DNA of 64,000 nt from Marine Group I thaumarchaeote SCGC AAA799-D11 (GTDB lineage Archaea > Thermoproteota > Nitrososphaeria > Nitrososphaerales > Nitrosopumilaceae). The stretch lies in NCBI GenBank assembly GCA_000746765.1, contig JOSY01000069.1, positions 1-64,000 on the forward strand, written 5' to 3'. This document shows, piece by piece, positions 10,537 through 19,301 of the stretch (its first letter is position 1; each line of letters begins with the position of its first letter). A program made the translations under genes and the position numbers. Under the pieces are notes generated by a model. That model had not been told where the DNA came from. It ran no database searches and was given only the letters and a program-made list of their open reading frames with translations.

Positions 10537-11372
10537 TTTATCATCTCCTCAATTGCTTTGATGTCTAGATTATTTTTTACAGTTTTTGCTAGTTTATCTA
10601 ATTCTTTATCAATTTTTGAAATATTATTTTTTGTCCATCTCATTTGTTTTGCTTTTACATGAAGTGAGTCTTCTTCAGGAAGATCAATTTTTGTCATAGG
10701 AATAGTTCCAAGTATAGGGATTTTAGTAAGTTGTTTTATTTTTCTAAATCCAGGCTTTAGTACATCAACATCTCCTCTGAATTTATTTAATACAAACCCC
10801 TTTACCAATTTTTTATACTTTCTTTCAATTAAGGCCATAGTTCCTATCAAACTTGCAAATGAACCACCTCTGTCAATATCTGAAACTAAGAGTACAGAAG
10901 CATTTGCTTTTTGAGCAATTTGCATATTTGCAATATCATATTTTTGTAAATTAATTTCAGCTGGAGAACCTGCACCTTCTAAAATTACCAGATCATAATT
11001 TTTTTGGAGTTTTGATAATGAGACAGTAGCTGCTTTGATTCCTTTAGACTTTACAAATTTTGCATAGTAGTCTTTTGCATGCATTTTCTTGTAGTATTTT
11101 CCATTAAGGTAAACTGCGCTATAGTAATTTCCCAGAGGCTTGAGCATGATGGGATTCAAATCAGGCTCAATTGGGCATTTAGCAGCAATTGCCTGTATTG
11201 CCTGAGCACGTGAAATCTCAAAATCAGGTGTGGCATAACCAAAATTGGACATATTTTGTGATTTGAATGGAGCCACAAGGTATCCTTTTTGCTCAAAGAT
11301 TCTACAAAGTGCTGCAACCAATGTGGATTTTCCTGCACCTGAAGATGTGCCCTGAATCATCAAAGATTTCAT
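10533..11372 (-). CDS. cbiP: cobyric acid synthase-like protein, N-terminal ATPase domain only
   Basis: MIQGTSSGAGKSTLVAALCRIF, PFKSQNMSN, NPIMLKP, LEGAGSPAEINL, DIDRGGSFASL; 279 aa, no C-terminal GATase. Confidence 0.85.
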   Translation of the reverse strand: MKSLMIQGTSSGAGKSTLVAALCRIFEQKGYLVAPFKSQNMSNFGYATPDFEISRAQAIQAIAAKCPIEPDLNPIMLKPLGNYYSAVYLNGKYYKKMHAKDYYAKFVKSKGIKAATVSLSKLQKNYDLVILEGAGSPAEINLQKYDIANMQIAQKANASVLLVSDIDRGGSFASLIGTMALIERKYKKLVKGFVLNKFRGDVDVLKPGFRKIKQLTKIPILGTIPMTKIDLPEEDSLHVKAKQMRWTKNNISKIDKELDKLAKTVKNNLDIKAIEEMIK

Positions 11373-12448
11373 GCAATTGCCTCCATTGCATTAACAAGTT
11401 TTAGATTATCTTTGTGAGACTTTATTGCAATACGAATGTAATGATTGTTTAATCCACGAAAATTTTTGCAATCACGAATCAATATTTTATGTTTCAGTAA
11501 TTTTTTTTGTATTTTTGTTGAATCTTGTTTTGTTTTAATTAAAATGAAGTTTGTTGTAGAGTCATGACATTCAAATCCAGGAATTTGAGCAATTTTCTTT
11601 TTTAGAAAAGTTGATTCTTTTTTAATGATTGATTTTGATTTTGTGAGATGAGATTTATTTTCAATTGCAAGCATTCCTGCTTGTTGAGCTAGGGCATTAA
11701 CACTCCAAGGAATTTTTATTTTTTTTAAAATACCAATGATTTTTTTTGAGCCTATACCATATCCGATTCTTATTCCTGCTAATCCATATGATTTTGTTAG
11801 TGATCTTAAAACAAATAGATTATCGTATTTTTTTACTAAATTGATTATAGATAGGTTTGATTCGGGAACCAATTCAATAAAACATTCATCAACAAATACA
11901 AAACTAGATTTATTTTTAGCAGCAGAGATTATTTGTGTTAGTTGTTTTTTTGATAAGATTTTTCCAGTAGGATTATTGGGATTGCATACAAAAACACATC
12001 CATTAATTGGAATTTTTGAGATAAAAGAATCTACATCATCAGAAAGATTCATAGTTTTGAAAAAAATGAATTTACAATCAGCTAATTTTGATGCCGATTC
12101 ATATTCACCAAAGGTAGGAGTTGGAATTAGAACTCGTTTTTGTTGTAAAAAAGTGGTACAAAAATTATAGAGAATTTCAATAGCACCATTTCCAACAACG
12201 ATGTGAGAATCAGATAAACCAGTATACTTTTTGAGGCTAGAGACTAAATTGAGTGAATCTGTGTCAGGATAATACTCCATTTCATCTAGACTTTTCTTCA
12301 TGGCAGATTTTACAGAAGATGGCATTCCTGCAGGACTAGTATTTGAGCTAAAATCCAAGACATCAATCTGTCTATTTCCCCCAGAAAATTTACCTCCATG
12401 AGATACAGGATGGTGCTTGGAAATGCTTGTTTTTGTCCTTATTTTCAC
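11369..12448 (-). CDS. PLP-dependent aminotransferase, CobD-like threonine-phosphate decarboxylase or HisC-like
   Basis: HGGKFSGG, LDFSSNTSPAGMPSSV, NPNNPTGKIL, RSLTKSYGLAGIRIGYGI; last gene of the cobalamin block. Confidence 0.82.
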   Translation of the reverse strand: MKIRTKTSISKHHPVSHGGKFSGGNRQIDVLDFSSNTSPAGMPSSVKSAMKKSLDEMEYYPDTDSLNLVSSLKKYTGLSDSHIVVGNGAIEILYNFCTTFLQQKRVLIPTPTFGEYESASKLADCKFIFFKTMNLSDDVDSFISKIPINGCVFVCNPNNPTGKILSKKQLTQIISAAKNKSSFVFVDECFIELVPESNLSIINLVKKYDNLFVLRSLTKSYGLAGIRIGYGIGSKKIIGILKKIKIPWSVNALAQQAGMLAIENKSHLTKSKSIIKKESTFLKKKIAQIPGFECHDSTTNFILIKTKQDSTKIQKKLLKHKILIRDCKNFRGLNNHYIRIAIKSHKDNLKLVNAMEAIA

Positions 12449-12531
12449 ATTACAAAATAGGAATAGGCGATATAGTATCTTTTGGTAATTTGAATAACGA
12501 TTATTAATTGAAACCGATCAACAATTAATTC

Positions 12532-13608
12532 ATGGAGAAGAAAAGAGTTGCAATCATAGGTGTAACAGGTTCAGTTGGACAGGAATTTGTACAATCTTTG
12601 AATAACCACCCATGGTTTGAGGTAACTCAAATTGCAGCTTCAGAACGCTCCGCAGGTAAAAAGTATCTTGATGCCATCAGAAATGAAGGCGGAATTATCA
12701 TGTGGGATGTCGGTGGCGAGATCCCAGAATATATCAAAGAAATGACCGTTAAGAGAATTGACGAGCTTGATACATCACAATTAGATCTAGTATTTTCGGC
12801 AGTTGAGTCACAAGCTGCAAGGGACATTGAAACTAAAATGGCAGCAGAATTACCAGTGGTCTCAACTAGCTCTGCATATAGATATGAAGAAGATGTTCCA
12901 ATTCTCATTCCAGGAGTAAACGATGAGCAAGCTGAACTCATTGAGACTCAAAAGAAAAACCGCAACTGGAAGGGATTCGTAGCACCACTTCCAAACTGTA
13001 CAACTACAGGTTTAGCAATTACACTAAAACCATTACTTGAAAAATATGGTGCAAAAAAGGTTATGATGACTTCAATGCAAGCAATTTCAGGGGGTGGCAA
13101 ATCTGGAGTTTCAGCAATGGGAATTACAGATAACATCTTGCCTTACATTCCAAAAGAAGAAGGCAAAGTTAGACTAGAAACAAGAAAGATTCTTGGAAAA
13201 CTCAAAGATGGAAAAATTGAGGATGCAGACATTAGAGTTAGTTGTACATGTACCAGAGTTCCAGTAATTGACGGACATACAGAGTCAGTCTTTGTAGAAA
13301 CTTCTGAAGACATTGATCCAGCAAAAGCAAAAGATCTCTACAATAATTACAACAAAGATATCTCAGTTCAAGGATTACCTTCAGCTCCTAAAGAATACTA
13401 TGCATTCCATGAAGATCCAACAAGACCTCAACCAAGGATGGAAAGAGAAGTTGGTGATGGTATGACTACAACAATTGGTAGAGTTGAAAAAGAGGAATTG
13501 TTTGATAAAGGTCTCAAATACATGTTGTTTTCACACAACAAGAAAATGGGTTCAGCAAAAGGTGCAGTACTCTTGGCTGAAATGTTATACAAAAAAGGTA
13601 AGATCTAG
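12532..13608 (+). CDS. asd: aspartate-semialdehyde dehydrogenase (archaeal type)
   Basis: IIGVTGSVGQEFVQSL, PLPNCTTTGLAITLKPL, SMQAISGGG, HTESVFVE. Confidence 0.94.
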   Translation: MEKKRVAIIGVTGSVGQEFVQSLNNHPWFEVTQIAASERSAGKKYLDAIRNEGGIIMWDVGGEIPEYIKEMTVKRIDELDTSQLDLVFSAVESQAARDIETKMAAELPVVSTSSAYRYEEDVPILIPGVNDEQAELIETQKKNRNWKGFVAPLPNCTTTGLAITLKPLLEKYGAKKVMMTSMQAISGGGKSGVSAMGITDNILPYIPKEEGKVRLETRKILGKLKDGKIEDADIRVSCTCTRVPVIDGHTESVFVETSEDIDPAKAKDLYNNYNKDISVQGLPSAPKEYYAFHEDPTRPQPRMEREVGDGMTTTIGRVEKEELFDKGLKYMLFSHNKKMGSAKGAVLLAEMLYKKGKI

Positions 13609-13678
13609 ATTTTTTTTGCAATTTTTTCAATAATAACTTTATAAGAACCAGAAATCTAGAACGACTCAGGTGTTTTAG

Positions 13679-14146
13679 ACGGCAAAAGTAGACGATCTAG
13701 ATCTTCAAATTTTATCAGAATTATCAAATGATGCATCTATCTCGGTTCCACGTTTATCAAAAAAAATCAATGTAAATTCATCAGTAGTGTATTCAAGAAT
13801 TAAGAGACTAGTAAAAAGAAAGTTAATTGAACGATTTACAATTGTTGTAAATGATGCAGAACTAGGATACAATGTTAAGGCTTTAACTGGAATTAACATG
13901 GATACAAAAAAACGCGATCATATAATTGCAGAATTATTTAAAATTGATGGAGTAAGAGAAGTGGCAGAAGTTACTGGTAGGTTTGATATTCTTGTTACAA
14001 TGTATTCAAAATCATTAGATCAGATGCACAAAATGGTCTCAGAAAGAATTGGAAGAATTGAAGGCATCCAGTCTTCAGAGTCATTTATTGAGATGAAATC
14101 ACGTGCCAAAGCAATGCCATATATGCCATCAAAGGATAGTGACTAG
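13679..14146 (+). CDS. Lrp/AsnC family transcriptional regulator, probable non-canonical ACG start
   Basis: Open frame from 13679 reads TAKVDDLDLQILSELSNDASISVPRLSKKINVNSSVVYSRIKRL...; first canonical start is 13787 (GTG), inside the HTH; TAG at 13676-13678. Confidence 0.75.
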   Translation, partial: TAKVDDLDLQILSELSNDASISVPRLSKKINVNSSVVYSRIKRLVKRKLIERFTIVVNDAELGYNVKALTGINMDTKKRDHIIAELFKIDGVREVAEVTGRFDILVTMYSKSLDQMHKMVSERIGRIEGIQSSESFIEMKSRAKAMPYMPSKDSD

Positions 14147-14148
14147 TA

Positions 14149-15078
14149 TTGCAAAAACAAAAGACGGAATCCAGAGTTGCAGTATACTATGAGTTAACAA
14201 AGCCCAAAATTTGGTATTTGTTGGTATTTACCGCATTTGGAGCTGCCCTTACAGCATCTAACATCTACGGAATCGAAATTGCACCTTCTACATGGGCACT
14301 TATGTTATTTTCAGTTGCTGCCGGTTCTGCTGCAGCTAATACTTTGACAAATTATCATGATAGAGATATTGATGCAATAATGGAGAGAACAAAGGGAAGA
14401 CCACTTCCATCAAAAAGGATCTATCCAGCAGTAAAAGCACGTAATTTTGGATTAGTATTAGCTGGAATTTCACTAGTATTGGCATTTGGAATTTCATTTA
14501 CAACTACATTAGAACAAGGCCTATGGGCTACTGCATTCATTGCATTTGGATTACTAAACAATATTCTTGTATACTCTTATGCATTGAAACGAAATTCAAG
14601 GACTAACATAATTTTAGGAGGATTATGTGGAGGTTCACCACCAATGATTGGTTGGGTTGCAGTTACAATGTCAGATTTATGGACCATGGGACTTGCAATG
14701 GCAGGATTGGTATTCATTTGGATTCCAATGCATATTTGGGCATTAACATTGCATTTCAAAGATGATTACAACAAAGTAAACGTTCCAATGCTAACAGCAG
14801 TTCAATCTGAAAAAACATCTGCAAGGGCAATTGCAGGCTCAACGGTAGTCATGGTATTGTTTTCAATAGCACCATTTTTCATAACGACACAATCTGGAGA
14901 AGAGATGGTAGGCGGAGTTTACTTGTGGACTGCAATTGCATCAGGTGCTTTGATGGTTGCATTATCAATCTGGGTAATAGTAAAACCAATGGAAAAAGCA
15001 TCATGGACTTTGTTTAAATTTTCTAGTCCGTATTTGGCAGTATTGTTTATTGCATTAATGGTAGACTCGGCACTATAA
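14149..15078 (+). CDS. ctaB: protoheme IX farnesyltransferase (heme O synthase)
   Basis: UbiA family: ANTLTNYHDRDIDAIMERTKGRPLPS, DDYNKVNVPML; TTG start. Confidence 0.95.
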   Translation: MQKQKTESRVAVYYELTKPKIWYLLVFTAFGAALTASNIYGIEIAPSTWALMLFSVAAGSAAANTLTNYHDRDIDAIMERTKGRPLPSKRIYPAVKARNFGLVLAGISLVLAFGISFTTTLEQGLWATAFIAFGLLNNILVYSYALKRNSRTNIILGGLCGGSPPMIGWVAVTMSDLWTMGLAMAGLVFIWIPMHIWALTLHFKDDYNKVNVPMLTAVQSEKTSARAIAGSTVVMVLFSIAPFFITTQSGEEMVGGVYLWTAIASGALMVALSIWVIVKPMEKASWTLFKFSSPYLAVLFIALMVDSAL

Positions 15079-15282
15079 GATACTGCTATTTTCATCCAGA
15101 CTGTTAAGTTCTTTTGTAATTGAAGTATGTTTTTCAACTAATTCTTCTATTTCTTTTTGTAAATCAGCAGAATCCCATTTTGATGATATTAAAGAAGACA
15201 ATTTTGCAACAATACTCCATTGAACGTTATTTTGCTCATCGATTAGTTCTAAGAAGCGTTTTCCTTTTTCATCATCGTTCAT
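15073..15282 (-). CDS. small hypothetical protein
   Basis: 69-aa ORF convergent with ctaB, 6-bp overlap. Confidence 0.5.
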   Translation of the reverse strand: MNDDEKGKRFLELIDEQNNVQWSIVAKLSSLISSKWDSADLQKEIEELVEKHTSITKELNSLDENSSIL

Positions 15283-15373
15283 GATTGTGATGAAGTGGTT
15301 CAGTGATAAAAATCTGTAGCAGGTAATAGTATAATTTCAAAGTTTTATTAAGAAATTCTAAATATTTCATATA

Positions 15374-15532
15374 ATGCAATGCAGTATTTCAGAGTGTAAA
15401 TCAAAAGCAATTCAAACAGTGCAGATCAGTTTTAGAGAAACAAGAAATCTCTGTAAAGAACATTTTGAATTATTCCAAAACAAAGACAAGAAACACACAA
15501 TAAATTTTACAAAAGCATCAGAATTCAAATAA
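15374..15532 (+). CDS. small Cys-containing protein (52 aa)
   Basis: Manual translation MQCSISECKSKAIQTVQISFRETRNLCKEHFELFQNKDKKHTINFTKASEFK; below ORF-track cutoff; C..C and C..H. Confidence 0.55.
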   Translation: MQCSISECKSKAIQTVQISFRETRNLCKEHFELFQNKDKKHTINFTKASEFK

Positions 15533-15603
15533 AATTAATTTCAGATGTTTTCAAACTTCAGAATTATTGAAAGATTTAACATCTACTATTTTTAAACTAC
15601 CAT

Positions 15604-16104
15604 ATGGCTAAGAAAAAGACCACTACAAAAAAGAAATCAGTAAAAAAAGCAACATCAAAGCCAAAAACCACAAAATCTAAGGCAACAAAGCCAAAATCAA
15701 CTACAAAATCATCTACAAAAAGGCCAGAATTTGAGAAAGCATGGAGAGAATACAATGCTGCATTAAATGGATGGAAAGAGTCTTTGGCACAATGGCAAAA
15801 GGCCACAAATGAAACTTTAATGACATATCATGATGCATGCCAAAAAGCAGTAGAATCAGATGCAGAATTATTAAAAAAAGTCAGTTCTAGTTGGGAAAAC
15901 ACGTGGGAAGAAATTGGTCCTGAATACATCAAACAACAAACAAAGATGATTGAAAATATTTTCAAGGAAACCAATATTGAATCAATTAAGAAATTTAATG
16001 AACAGTGGGAGAAATTCTTGAAAACATCAGGTGATGATTCAATCATAGCATATCAAGAAGCAATAAAGAGATTCAATCAAGCCTGGCAATCAGGTCAGAT
16101 GTAA
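15604..16104 (+). CDS. phasin-like coiled-coil protein with Lys/Thr/Ser-rich basic N-terminal tail
   Basis: MAKKKTTTKKKSVKKATSKPKTTKSK...; then FEKAWREYNAALNGWKESLAQWQKATNE. Confidence 0.75.
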   Translation: MAKKKTTTKKKSVKKATSKPKTTKSKATKPKSTTKSSTKRPEFEKAWREYNAALNGWKESLAQWQKATNETLMTYHDACQKAVESDAELLKKVSSSWENTWEEIGPEYIKQQTKMIENIFKETNIESIKKFNEQWEKFLKTSGDDSIIAYQEAIKRFNQAWQSGQM

Positions 16105-16116
16105 TTTTTACAAGAA

Positions 16117-16857
16117 TTATTTTTTTAATTTCCCTATACGGAAAACTTTACAGTTACAGGTTGAACATGTACCCTTTATTGCAGGCCTTCCATTCTTCAT
16201 AGTTGTTTCTTCAGGGTTTTTGATTTTTCTTTTTGTTCTACATTTAACACAATAAGCTTCTACAGAAGGAGATTCTGAAGTTTCATTGGGAGGCTTGCCA
16301 AGTTTTTTTTCAATATCGTTTAATTTTTTATTTTGTTTTTGTAATGTTTGAATAATTTCATGTTCAATATCAGCAGATTCTAATTTTTCAATCTCTTTTT
16401 CTAATTCCTCAACTTTTGAAATCTGTTCTTGTGTTGGTTCATCAGATGAAGGATGTAATTTTGAGATTAACTCATCTTCTAATTCATCGATTTGATCTTC
16501 TAAATCATTAAATTCAGTATATTCTTCTATTACAGGCTCAACTTCAGGCTCAGATTGAACTTTAGGTACAGGTTTGGCAGATAATTTAGTTTCTAATTCA
16601 TCAATTTGTTTTTGAAGTTCTTCTAATTGTTCAAATTGTTCAGGAGTAGCTTCTTCCTCTTCTGGTTCTGGTGTTGGTTCTTCGGTAACTGGTTCTGGAG
16701 TTAAATCAAGTTCTTGTGGAAGTTCTTCTGAGGATTCTTTTGGTAATGAACCTCTAGGACTTGGGGGAGTTGGTATAGATTCTAACTCTTGGATTTGTTT
16801 CTCTAATTGTTCTAGTCTAGCTAGTTGTTTCTTCCTCTTCGGGTTCTGGTTTAGATT
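16117..16857 (-). pseudogene. C-terminal fragment (Glu/Pro-rich coiled coil plus DUF5679-like zinc ribbon), out of frame with 16817..17401
   Basis: 246 sense codons open from in-frame TAG at 16858-16860 to TAA at 16117-16119; ends YCVKCRTKRKIKNPEETTMKNGRPAIKGTCSTCNCKVFRIGKLKK; only ATG is 27 codons from the end. Confidence 0.75.
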
Positions 16858-17039
16858 CTAACTCTTGGATTTGTTTCTCTAATTGTTCTAGTCTAGCTAG
16901 TTGTTCAGGAGTAGCTTCTTCCTCTTCTGGTTCTGGTGTTGGTTCTTCTGTAACTGGTTCTGGAGCTAAATCAAGTTCTTGTGGAAGTTCTTCTGCGGAT
17001 TCTTTTGGTAATGAACCTCTAGGACTTGGGGGAGTTGGT
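16641..17039. repeat. near-identical 134-bp repeat pair (16641-16774 and 16906-17039), offset 265 bp; nested 54-bp identical pair (16776-16829 and 16852-16905), offset 76 bp
   Basis: Direct alignment: 3 mismatches in 134 bp; nested pair identical; both offsets are 1 mod 3. Confidence 0.88.
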
Positions 17040-17401
17040 TCTGGTGTTGGTTCTTCTGTAACTGGTTCTGGAGCTAAATCAAGTTCTTCTAACTCAAGAT
17101 TTGATACAGTAGGCAAATCTCCAAGATAGTCTAATTCCACTTTGTTTCCATCAATTCGTAAAAATGGATTACCTCCAATTGAAAAAGTCTGGATTCTATG
17201 TCCTTTTTTCCAAGAGTTTTTGCCACTGTAAATTGTGAGGTAGGAAATACCGTTCTTAATATCAGAAGAAATAGTTAATCGATCAACAGGGGTTCCTTTA
17301 GTTATTCCCTTTTCTGTATCTTGATGTCTAATAGCAACAGAAATCAAATGTTTGGCATCATAACTGACTTCAGAGATTAGATAGTCAGCCCATTTATCCA
17401 T
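16817..17401 (-). CDS. DUF3892-like N-terminal domain plus Pro/Glu-rich repeats, apparently frameshift-truncated
   Basis: MDKWADYLISEVSYDAKHLISVAIR...FLRIDGNKVELDYLGDLPTVSNLELEEL then TEEPTPEPE repeats; ends ETTS*. Confidence 0.75.
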   Translation of the reverse strand: MDKWADYLISEVSYDAKHLISVAIRHQDTEKGITKGTPVDRLTISSDIKNGISYLTIYSGKNSWKKGHRIQTFSIGGNPFLRIDGNKVELDYLGDLPTVSNLELEELDLAPEPVTEEPTPEPTPPSPRGSLPKESAEELPQELDLAPEPVTEEPTPEPEEEEATPEQLARLEQLEKQIQELESKPEPEEEETTS

Positions 17402-17510
17402 TATAGAAAAAAGTGATTATTTTCTAGTAAATAAGCGAGTCTAAATCAAAAGATTCAAGGATTTCGCTTGAAAAATAAGATTATAATTGGTTTTAGCAAA
17501 CCATGTTCAG

Positions 17511-17894
17511 ATGGAAATTTCTGTAGAACCATGGAAAAAACTGGTAATTCACGAAGTAATTGAATACAAATTTGATGATTGGGTAAAGCAAATAGCATTT
17601 AGTACCAGATCTTCAGGAGGTGCGATTCCCACAATGCAATGGACAAATGGCATTGTTTTCTCTCCAGCAAATTTTCCCACAACAAATGCTACAGTTGAAG
17701 AACAACTCAAAGGAATCTTACATTGGTCATCAGTATCATTTGCAATAAAAGAAAAATTTGAAAAACAAATAGTCAAAGAAAATGCTACAATAAATCTTGT
17801 AGATGTAAGTGTGAATGAAATTTTTAAAGAATTAGCTATTAGTTTGAAGGCACAATCAAAATTTACAAATTCTGAATCTGACAACGGCCAATGA
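17511..17894 (+). CDS. hypothetical protein
   Basis: MEISVEPWKKLVIHEVIEYKF...; likely ATG start inside ORF 17487..17894; 4-bp overlap with next gene. Confidence 0.65.
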   Translation: MEISVEPWKKLVIHEVIEYKFDDWVKQIAFSTRSSGGAIPTMQWTNGIVFSPANFPTTNATVEEQLKGILHWSSVSFAIKEKFEKQIVKENATINLVDVSVNEIFKELAISLKAQSKFTNSESDNGQ

Positions 17895-18574
17895 ACATTG
17901 AAAAAGCCATTGATGATTGTGAAATTTATCTAAAACAGATAAAGCAACACGAACCTGATCCTTTTTACGTTAATCATTTTTTTTCTGAATTCATAGATTC
18001 AGCAAATAATGTATTAGATGGAATTTTTGAAGAGGCAAATAGGGATTTTGGATTATTCATAACAGAAGAAATTTCATATGAAAAATTTCTTGAAAAGGCA
18101 AAATCAAAAAATGATTTGAAAGCAATAAAATTTTCAGAATGGTACATAGACAAATTTGAACAGGAACACAAAAATAGATTTCCAAAAGCAATAAAAAAAA
18201 TTTGTGAATTAAAAAACAAACACAACAAGTTACCTGAAATCAAAATTATGATAAGAGCACGAGACAGATATGAAAATGACATTAACCAACAAATCATGGT
18301 TGGTTTAAGCAACGAAAAATTACGCTCAAAAGAGGAATTACAAATTGAGATCAATAGACAATTACCAGTATTTTTAGAAGTAATCAACAACAAAAGAAGT
18401 AAAAATAATGAACCTAGTGTAAATGAAAATCAAATAACTACATCAGTATTTACTGATATTGAAGATGTTTCTGAAATTGAAATTGTGTATGCATCAGAGA
18501 TTTACATTCCCGTATTGATAAGACTAGTTGAAGAATCAAGGAAAAAAATCAAAGAATTAACATCTTGGGATTAA
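17891..18574 (+). CDS. hypothetical protein
   Basis: 227-aa ORF coupled to upstream ORF. Confidence 0.75.
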   Translation: MNIEKAIDDCEIYLKQIKQHEPDPFYVNHFFSEFIDSANNVLDGIFEEANRDFGLFITEEISYEKFLEKAKSKNDLKAIKFSEWYIDKFEQEHKNRFPKAIKKICELKNKHNKLPEIKIMIRARDRYENDINQQIMVGLSNEKLRSKEELQIEINRQLPVFLEVINNKRSKNNEPSVNENQITTSVFTDIEDVSEIEIVYASEIYIPVLIRLVEESRKKIKELTSWD

Positions 18575-18575
18575 A

Positions 18576-19301
18576 TTAATCTGAAAATCCAAATATAGAA
18601 TATTCGTTTTTGATTTTAATTATTGGGAAATATGAAAAACCATGATCAACGGCATCAGAAAATTCTGGATTTTTACCTTGATTGCCTTGGTATTTTAAAA
18701 AATTTTTCGTAGGTTCAGAATCTAATTCAACATAATTGAAATTATAATACACATCATCCATTTCTAGTGAAGTAATGTAACCAAGTACCCATGATTTTTT
18801 TCTAGGCAAAGCAAACAATGTTAAATTTTGTTCATCTGGAAATTCAGGATCATATGTTAATCTGGCTAAACTACCTAGATCTTTTACTTGGATTGGATGA
18901 AATTGATCAGTTATGTTTTCTTCATTTTCAGGCAAGGGGGAAATTGCAGATTCCATGTGTATAACAGGGGCATAATGAGAAATATTTTGTGTAGATTCTA
19001 CAATATCACAAATTTCTTTTCCTCCAGTTACTTGATATGAAATGTATCGACCAGATTTTTTCAAAGGTACATAGAAAATCAATAACGTATTAGCCAAAAT
19101 CATACTGCTTGAGACAATACGTTCTCCGTTAAAATCCTGAGAATAGACTCGTTGAGGATATTCTCTAAACGCACAAGCATATCTTGCCAAATCATCAAAA
19201 CTAGATAACTCAACAAAACATTCATTCTGAGAACTAGTCATAAAAAAATTTAGAATAGATGGTGTTTTTATTCTTTCAAAATTTATTTGGATTTTGGCCA
19301 C
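18576..19301 (-). CDS. hypothetical protein
   Basis: 241-aa ORF overlapping the 3' end of the phasin-like gene. Confidence 0.7.
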   Translation of the reverse strand: MAKIQINFERIKTPSILNFFMTSSQNECFVELSSFDDLARYACAFREYPQRVYSQDFNGERIVSSSMILANTLLIFYVPLKKSGRYISYQVTGGKEICDIVESTQNISHYAPVIHMESAISPLPENEENITDQFHPIQVKDLGSLARLTYDPEFPDEQNLTLFALPRKKSWVLGYITSLEMDDVYYNFNYVELDSEPTKNFLKYQGNQGKNPEFSDAVDHGFSYFPIIKIKNEYSIFGFSD

